Source of the DNA: Paenibacillus sp. RC67
GTDB taxonomy: Bacteria > Bacillota > Bacilli > Paenibacillales > NBRC-103111
NCBI RefSeq assembly: GCF_030020805.1
Contig: NZ_CP125098.1
Location: forward strand, 7,134,001 to 7,198,000
DNA: 64,000 bases
Direction: 5' to 3'
Part shown: positions 59,531 to 64,000 of the stretch, piece after piece
Layout: the number at the start of each line of letters is the position of its first letter
Position numbering within the stretch: the stretch's first letter is position 1
Made by a program: the position numbers and the translations under genes
Notes under the pieces: generated by a model
Databases searched by the model: none
The model's input: only the letters and a program-made list of their open reading frames with translations
What the model was told of the DNA's origin: nothing

Positions 59531-59842
59531 TTATCGTTTTTGCAGTTCAATGAACCGCTTGAGCTCCTCCCGGCTGATGCCGGCATTCACCGCCTCTTCG
59601 AACAGCTCATACCAGGCTTGCCTTAATAAAGGGGCTTGTTCCTTCGCTTCCGGTTGGACCAGCTGTTCCAAAGAAATGTCCAGTGCGTCCGCAATTTTAT
59701 CCAGCAATTGAATGGACGGATTCGACTGAATGTTCCGCTCAAGGGTGCTCAGGTACGATTTGGCCACACCTGAGGCTTGTGACAGCTCGGATAAGGAAAG
59801 TCCCCTCTCCAAGCGCAGCTTCCTCACTCGCTTTCCCAACAT
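59531..59842 (-). CDS. SinR-like repressor (copy 2), first gene of the exopolysaccharide operon
   Basis: 103 residues. XRE helix-turn-helix (LSLSELSQASGVAKSYLSTLERNIQSNPSIQLLDKIADAL) and a C-terminal SinI-type domain (LLRQAWYELFEEAVNAGISREELKRFIELQK). Clearly paralogous to the protein at 51240-51572. Being encoded first, in front of glmS and the glycosyltransferase, with CGTTCT boxes in its leader, it probably represses its own operon and the divergent one. Confidence 0.85.
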   Translation of the reverse strand: MLGKRVRKLRLERGLSLSELSQASGVAKSYLSTLERNIQSNPSIQLLDKIADALDISLEQLVQPEAKEQAPLLRQAWYELFEEAVNAGISREELKRFIELQKR

Positions 59843-59901
59843 GCGCCATCGTTCCTATCCTTTGGTGTAACAGATGCTCTAATCGAGCATTTGCCGAAAA
59901 T

Positions 59902-59919
59902 CGTTCTATTTGGAGAACG
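59902..59919. promoter_or_regulatory. SinR-like operator box 1
   Basis: CGTTCT, ATTTGG, AGAACG: perfect six-base arms. Known Bacillus SinR sites contain GTTCTYT. It lies downstream of a minus-strand -10 element (TATACT, 59959-59954), so bound repressor would block elongation into the operon. Confidence 0.6.
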
Positions 59920-59926
59920 GGTCATT

Positions 59927-59944
59927 CGTTCCATATACAGAACG
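59927..59944. promoter_or_regulatory. SinR-like operator box 2
   Basis: CGTTCC, ATATAC, AGAACG: same architecture as box 1, one mismatch, 25 bases away from it. Confidence 0.55.
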
Positions 59945-60011
59945 ATACTTTGGAGTATATCGCAGTTTTAAGGAAAATAAAAATCGAAAAACGCGAAATA
60001 TTTCGATTTAG

Positions 60012-60069
60012 AGAACGAAATCATTGAGATTCCTCTAGAATTCTCCAAAAAACGGCATAGTTTCGTTCT
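60012..60069. promoter_or_regulatory. SinR-like box pair and promoter of the divergent operon
   Basis: AGAACGAAA (60012-60020) and TTTCGTTCT (60061-60069) are perfect inverted copies separated by 40 bases. A TATAAT -10 for the plus-strand operon is at 60092-60097, so the right copy overlaps its -35 region. An arrangement suited to repression by looping or steric block. Confidence 0.5.
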
Positions 60070-60176
60070 TTTTATCGAATGGTGAATTCGATATAATGAA
60101 TGGCGGAACAGAAGGAAACCCAGATACCCATCTGCCCTGCACGTATCAAAAATTAAAACGAAAAGGAGAATGGGGT

Positions 60177-61085
60177 ATGGACCAAACGAAAGCTCAAGTC
60201 AAGCGAGGTGAAAGCCGTGCGCTCCCGATGCAATATTTGCAATTGATGCGCCCGCGACAATGGACCAAGAACTTGCTGGTATTCGCCGCACTTATTTTTT
60301 CCATCCAACAAGCAGACTTGAATTTGCTAATTCGAGCTATGACCGGCTTTGTCTTGTTCTGTCTCGTTTCCAGCTGTGTGTACATTTTGAACGATTACGT
60401 AGATCGGGAAAGAGACCGGATGCATCCGGAGAAAAAGCTTCGGCCGCTGGCCTCCGGGGCCATTCAGCCTCAGATGGCATTGGTGTTCGGATTTGTTTTG
60501 CTGTTGTGCTGCATTCTGGTGGCGTTTCGCTTCCAGCCTTTGTTCGGGGTTGTCCTGTCCGCGTATTTTTTCTTAAATGTGCTCTATTCCTTGAAGCTAA
60601 AGCATGTCGTCATTCTCGATTTGCTGATCATTGCATCCGGCTTTGTTCTGCGGGCAGTTGGCGGAGGTCTGGTGATCGGCGTGTCTCTCACGCCTTGGTT
60701 TCTGATCTGCACCATGCTGCTTGCCTTGTTCCTGGCTATTGGGAAAAGACGTCATGAGCTGTCGCTGCTCGAAGGCGGCAAAGGAGCGCACCGCAAAGTG
60801 CTGGAATCGTATTCGATGGAAATGCTGAACCAAATGTCGGCTATCGCCACGACAGCAACCATCATGAGCTATGCGCTGTTTACTTTTACGTCGGGACGCA
60901 CGATCCACCTAATGTGGACACTTATTTTCGTGCTATACGGGATGTTTCGTTATTTATACCTGATTCATATGGAAGACAAGGGCGGGCGCCCGGAAAAGCT
61001 GCTGCTCGAGGACAAGCATATTTTGCTAACGGTCGTGTTGTATGGCTTCTCCGTCGGCTTCATCCTGCTATTTTTCAACAAATAA
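60177..61085 (+). CDS. Prenyl-phosphate phosphoribosyltransferase (UbiA family, Rv3806c-like)
   Basis: 302 residues from ATG 60177 with AAAAGGAG upstream; the frame is open to 60096, which overlaps the promoter. Eight or nine membrane helices. The opening RPRQWTKNLLVFAALIFS, the motif N72-D-x-x-D76-x-x-x-D80 and HPEKKLRPLASG match decaprenyl-phosphate phosphoribosyltransferases of mycobacteria. Those transfer ribose-5-phosphate from PRPP to a polyprenyl phosphate. The enzyme would use undecaprenyl phosphate here. It is not a typical quinone or heme O UbiA. First gene of an operon with a small transporter, a PAP2 protein and a large membrane protein. Confidence 0.82.
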   Translation: MDQTKAQVKRGESRALPMQYLQLMRPRQWTKNLLVFAALIFSIQQADLNLLIRAMTGFVLFCLVSSCVYILNDYVDRERDRMHPEKKLRPLASGAIQPQMALVFGFVLLLCCILVAFRFQPLFGVVLSAYFFLNVLYSLKLKHVVILDLLIIASGFVLRAVGGGLVIGVSLTPWFLICTMLLALFLAIGKRRHELSLLEGGKGAHRKVLESYSMEMLNQMSAIATTATIMSYALFTFTSGRTIHLMWTLIFVLYGMFRYLYLIHMEDKGGRPEKLLLEDKHILLTVVLYGFSVGFILLFFNK

Positions 61086-61105
61086 AAAGGGGGTGAACCA
61101 AGCGT

Positions 61106-61462
61106 GTGATCAAATACATATGGTTAATCGCCTCCGTCCTCTTGGGTGCCACAGGGCAGGTTTTAATGAAATGGGGCGTTAGCGCTGTTCTGCCTGCGGG
61201 ATCTGCATTATGGACGTGGACGGGCTTTAAAGCCTACTGGCCTGTAATTGCCGGTATAGGGAGCTACGGGGTTAGCTCGATCTTCTGGCTGCTTGCTTTG
61301 AAGCGATTCCCGCTCAGTACCGCTTATCCGATGGTCAGTTTGAGCTATATCCTGGTCATGGTGCTCAGCTTCTTTTTATTTCAAGAGACGCTTTCTGTTC
61401 AAAAATGGTGCGGCGCCGTCTTGATCTCCGCAGGGGTATTGGTTATTGCTCGGGCGGGATAA
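61106..61462 (+). CDS. SMR/EamA-like small transporter (ArnE-like)
   Basis: 118 residues from a GTG at 61106 with GGGGGTGA upstream. Four membrane helices with the small-multidrug-resistance/EamA pattern (LLALKRFPLSTAYPMVSLSYILVMVLSFFLFQE). ArnE-type members flip undecaprenyl-phosphate-linked sugars. Its place between the phosphoribosyltransferase and the PAP2 protein suggests such a lipid-linked-sugar role. A drug exporter is the alternative. Confidence 0.75.
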   Translation: MIKYIWLIASVLLGATGQVLMKWGVSAVLPAGSALWTWTGFKAYWPVIAGIGSYGVSSIFWLLALKRFPLSTAYPMVSLSYILVMVLSFFLFQETLSVQKWCGAVLISAGVLVIARAG

Positions 61463-61504
61463 GCGTGAGGAAGTTTACGCAGAGAGAAACGAGGTGATCA
61501 GTTC

Positions 61505-61939
61505 ATGGAAATCAGCGCCCACCTCTTATACCCTGTGCTGCCATTTATAGCATGGGTCGTATCCGGAACATTGAAATATGCGGTCAATCGTATCCGGCAT
61601 GGGCATGAAGCGCGCCGGCTTATCGGGAACGGAGGGTTTCCGAGCACCCATACGTCCGTCGTCTCCTCTGTCACGATGCTGATCGGTTTCGATCAGGGCT
61701 TTGGAACACCGATGTTTGGGCTTGGCGTAGCATTAACCTACATTGTGATGATCGATGCGGTAGGGATTCGGCGCGCTGTTGGGGACAATGCCAAATGGAT
61801 CAATAGACTTACCCGTGAAAATGCCGCAATGGTTGAAGCAGGGCTGCGGGAAAGACAAGGACATACCCGCCTGGAGCTGCTCGGCGGACTTGCCGTAGGC
61901 ACTCTACTTGGTTGGGCAGCTTCACTATGCCTCTCCTAG
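61505..61939 (+). CDS. Divergent PAP2-family protein
   Basis: 144 residues with about four membrane helices. Contains FPSTHTSVVSS and the divergent PAP2 pattern (DAVGIRRAVGDNAKWIN). Characterised PAP2 enzymes dephosphorylate lipid phosphates; in this divergent group the catalytic set is incomplete and activity is unproven. In mycobacteria a PAP2-like protein is next to Rv3806c and is thought to remove the 5-phosphate from the prenyl-phosphoribose. The same pairing here supports that role. ATG with GAGGTGA upstream, 42 bases after the transporter gene. Confidence 0.8.
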   Translation: MEISAHLLYPVLPFIAWVVSGTLKYAVNRIRHGHEARRLIGNGGFPSTHTSVVSSVTMLIGFDQGFGTPMFGLGVALTYIVMIDAVGIRRAVGDNAKWINRLTRENAAMVEAGLRERQGHTRLELLGGLAVGTLLGWAASLCLS

Positions 61940-62082
61940 GTATAAGAACCCAATTCCCCCGTTTATGACTGGCTATTCTCGGAATCAAGTTAGAGTATGG
62001 CATGGGTTCTGTCAATGACGAACCATTGGATAGATGAATCAGTTTACTTGAATTAGCGATGAAAAGATTGAGGAGTGACACA

Positions 62083-63735
62083 ATGAAGAACCGACTTGCT
62101 TCCTTTAGTTTGATGACCGGGATGGCATTATTGATGCTTGTTATAGCCGGCTTCGTCATTCCGTCACTTTTGTTCTTGGCCAAGGTACCGCTGTTGCCGA
62201 TGCATTTTTGGTTAGCTGCAGCTGCTGCAGTCGGAACGGTATGGCTCCTATTCCAAGCTTCAGGAAATGAGTTGCCAGGCTGGCTGCTCTGGGCATCCAT
62301 CGGCTGCGCAGCGCTGCTTTTTGCGAGCTGCCTTCTGATCAGCAACTATTTTTACGATTTGTCCTACGATGGACAAGCGTATCACCAAGAAGCGATTATT
62401 TTACTCTCAAACGGATGGAATCCGGTCTATGACGAGCCTGTATCCATGCCGACAGGAAACAGTATTTGGGTCAACCATTATGCCAAGGGTGCGGAGCTTG
62501 CGTCCGCAACGATTTATAAAGCGACAGGCTTACTGGAGAGCGGCAAAGCCATCAATTTGTTAACGATCGCTGCCTCAGCGCTGCTTAGCTTGTCGGCACT
62601 GCTCCATTTGCGGCCGAACCAGCGTGTTCAGGCTTGGGTCGTCGCGGTGCTGCTTGCACTGAATCCAGTCAGCATCTATCAGGCGTTCAGCTACTATGTC
62701 GACGGCTTACTGGCGTCACTACTGTTGTGCTTGGTTGCGCTCGGCGTACTAATCTATGCGCAGGCGAACCGGGTTTTACTAATCAGCTATACGTTGACCA
62801 TGATCCTGATCATGAATATTAAATTCACGGCGATTGCGTATGCAGGCCTGCTGACCGTTGGGCTCCTCATCGTCTTGTATATGAGCGAGCAGTTCGGATT
62901 GCTGAAGCGGGTGTTCCGCATCGGTGCCATCGGTGGACTCGTAGGCGTCCTGTTGGTCGGCTACAACCCGTATGTGACGAATACGGTGCGGGACGGGCAT
63001 CCATTCTATCCGCTAGCCGGTGAAGAGGCGATCGATGTCGTCAAAAATTTCATTCCGCGCAACCTCGAAATGATGAACCGCTTCGAGCAAGCAGCTTCAT
63101 CCTATTTCGCGACAACCGTCGGTAACAGCACGGAAAAACGACCCACCCAGTTCAAATGGCCGTTCACCTTCACGGATCGCGAGCTTCAGGTTTACGGAGA
63201 GCCTGATGTAGCCGTGTCTGGCTTCGGCCCGCTGTTCAGCGGGACGCTGATCTTTTCGCTATTGGTGCTGCTGCTCGCTCTTCGTAAGCGCACTGGCTTA
63301 ACGTTAGCGGCCCTTGGGGTGATCCTGCTGCTGGCGGCCTCGTCTTTTGTTAATCCAGCGGCATGGTGGGCCCGCTATGTGCCGCAGCTATGGTTCGTAC
63401 CGCTGATCTGCGTCTGGCTGGCGTTGAGTCTGCAAGGCGGCTATCGAGTAATAAAAGTCGCCGGATGGACCTTGGCGGTATTGATTGCAGCCAATGCGCT
63501 GCTCGTCACCGGCATGTACACAAAGGAACAGCTCGCCTGGAATCAAGAGCTGAAGGGCCAACTGGCTGAACTGCGCGATGCGACTCAACCGATTCAGGCT
63601 GAATTTACATACAGCTGGTCCAATCAGGAGCGGCTGAAGGAGCTCGGAATCGAAGTGAAGGAAGAACGGGAGCTCAGCTGCTCCACCGACAAAGTAACGC
63701 TCGTAAAGTCGGGCACCTCCTTATGCTTTAAATAG
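62083..63735 (+). CDS. Large multipass membrane protein, GT-C glycosyltransferase-like
   Basis: 550 residues from ATG 62083, preceded by GAGGAG; the frame is open to 62059. About twelve membrane helices. After the third helix an external loop carries YDLSYDGQAYHQEAI, with Asp92 and Asp96 in the place where GT-C enzymes have catalytic acidic residues. The pattern resembles polyprenyl-phosphate-sugar-dependent glycosyltransferases of the GT-39/ArnT or arabinofuranosyltransferase kind. It would transfer the lipid-linked pentose to an acceptor on the outer face. The family is a weak match by eye. Last gene of the operon visible before a structured leader. Confidence 0.65.
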   Translation: MKNRLASFSLMTGMALLMLVIAGFVIPSLLFLAKVPLLPMHFWLAAAAAVGTVWLLFQASGNELPGWLLWASIGCAALLFASCLLISNYFYDLSYDGQAYHQEAIILLSNGWNPVYDEPVSMPTGNSIWVNHYAKGAELASATIYKATGLLESGKAINLLTIAASALLSLSALLHLRPNQRVQAWVVAVLLALNPVSIYQAFSYYVDGLLASLLLCLVALGVLIYAQANRVLLISYTLTMILIMNIKFTAIAYAGLLTVGLLIVLYMSEQFGLLKRVFRIGAIGGLVGVLLVGYNPYVTNTVRDGHPFYPLAGEEAIDVVKNFIPRNLEMMNRFEQAASSYFATTVGNSTEKRPTQFKWPFTFTDRELQVYGEPDVAVSGFGPLFSGTLIFSLLVLLLALRKRTGLTLAALGVILLLAASSFVNPAAWWARYVPQLWFVPLICVWLALSLQGGYRVIKVAGWTLAVLIAANALLVTGMYTKEQLAWNQELKGQLAELRDATQPIQAEFTYSWSNQERLKELGIEVKEERELSCSTDKVTLVKSGTSLCFK

Positions 63736-63796
63736 AAAAAACCTCCATCGAAGCCTTTCAAAGATGAGCGCCCCCGCTCTGTGGTTGGTTTTATCG

Positions 63797-63848
63797 CCAA
63801 TAGGAAAGTCTTCGGTAATCCCTAGCGAACGGATTCTTTCCTATATGG
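63797..63848 (+). other. Structured leader before the last gene
   Basis: CCAATAGGAAAG and CTTTCCTATATGG form a 12-pair stem with a single-base bulge, and AATCC/GGATT form a second stem inside the loop (63817-63835). It lies in the 63736-63887 gap. It does not match the c-di-GMP, ydaO, M-box, T-box or SAM riboswitches I can recall. Confidence 0.4.
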
Positions 63849-63887
63849 TAAAAACAAGGGGATAGAGCTTTTACAAAGGAGGATATC

Positions 63888-64000
63888 ATGCAAGTGAATT
63901 CGGTTAACAAACGCACCCTTCTGGGCCTGACGGCAGTCGTAGCGCTGCTTGCTGCTGCGACGCTTGCACTGTCGTTAACGCATGGGACACGCAGCTGGTT
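63888..64000 (+). CDS. Membrane or secreted protein, N-terminal part (runs off the right edge)
   Basis: Starts at ATG 63888, six to ten bases after AAAGGAGG, and remains open to the window end (37 codons). The visible part is a signal peptide or first membrane helix (LLGLTAVVALLAAATLALSL). It follows the GT-C-like gene by 152 bases with a structured leader. Function unknown. Confidence 0.6.
   Translation, partial: MQVNSVNKRTLLGLTAVVALLAAATLALSLTHGTRSW

Noticed and set aside
63797..63848. c-di-GMP, ydaO or M-box riboswitch
   Set aside because: The conserved core bases of those classes that I can recall are absent; only an unassigned stem-loop is supported.

Overview
The window reads as chromosome from a spore-forming Firmicute of the Paenibacillus/Cohnella type. 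Pointers are strong AGGAGG-type ribosome sites, a gerB-gerA-gerC germination operon, a complete rsbV-rsbW-sigB module, SinR/SinI-like regulators, and LplB/YtcP/LipO-type sugar ABC transporters with a membrane AraC regulator. The genus is inferred from gene content only. I saw no rRNA, tRNA, CRISPR array, prophage or transposase gene.

Layout. 1-4.6 kb: truncated FAD oxidoreductase, a solute-binding lipoprotein, and a paralogue of it fused to a cytoplasmic segment and a membrane anchor, translationally coupled to an ECF sigma factor; this looks like an anti-sigma whose sensor is a solute-binding fold. 4.7-10.4 kb: class B penicillin-binding protein, M16 peptidase, TagO/WecA-like transferase, acetyltransferase. 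10.5-18 kb: glycan-uptake locus (AraC regulator, two permeases, binding lipoprotein, sulfatase). 18.2-23.2 kb: sigma-B module and stress genes, several preceded by GTTTCA-N14-GGGTA(A/C) promoters. 23.3-28.4 kb: ndh with a DUF1641 partner, leucine dehydrogenase, a secreted protein, glgC. 28.7-36.7 kb: RsbY phosphatase, RsbK hybrid kinase, RsbM methyltransferase and an extra receiver-kinase, then two small stress genes. 36.8-49.5 kb: TetR/DUF4188 pair, DMT exporter with a divergent MocR regulator, gerBAC, GH43, Gfo/Idh oxidoreductase, DUF3048 lipoprotein, DoxX, an array of palindromes, DUF2905. 49.7-64 kb: sugar isomerase-like protein, SinI-like and SinR-like genes, then two divergent operons.

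The most unusual part is 50.9-63.7 kb. A minus-strand operon starts with a second SinR-like repressor and continues with glmS, a membrane HEAT-repeat protein, a processive family-2 glycosyltransferase, a degenerate GGDEF-receiver protein and a membrane-anchored clan GH-A-like protein. It resembles a hexosamine exopolysaccharide system with dedicated precursor supply. Divergent from it, a plus-strand operon encodes a UbiA-type prenyl-phosphate phosphoribosyltransferase, a small SMR/ArnE-like transporter, a divergent PAP2 protein and a large GT-C-like membrane protein; together they could make, dephosphorylate, flip and use a lipid-linked pentose. The shared control region holds four CGTTCT/AGAACG boxes resembling SinR operators, so one repressor may control both operons.

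The stress genes also form a unit: RsbK/RsbY/RsbM as the input, RsbV/RsbW/SigB as the switch, and nearby sigma-B promoters as outputs. Two of the output genes share a long leader in which alternative hairpins end at the Shine-Dalgarno sequence. All functions are inferred from sequence recognition; no searches were run.
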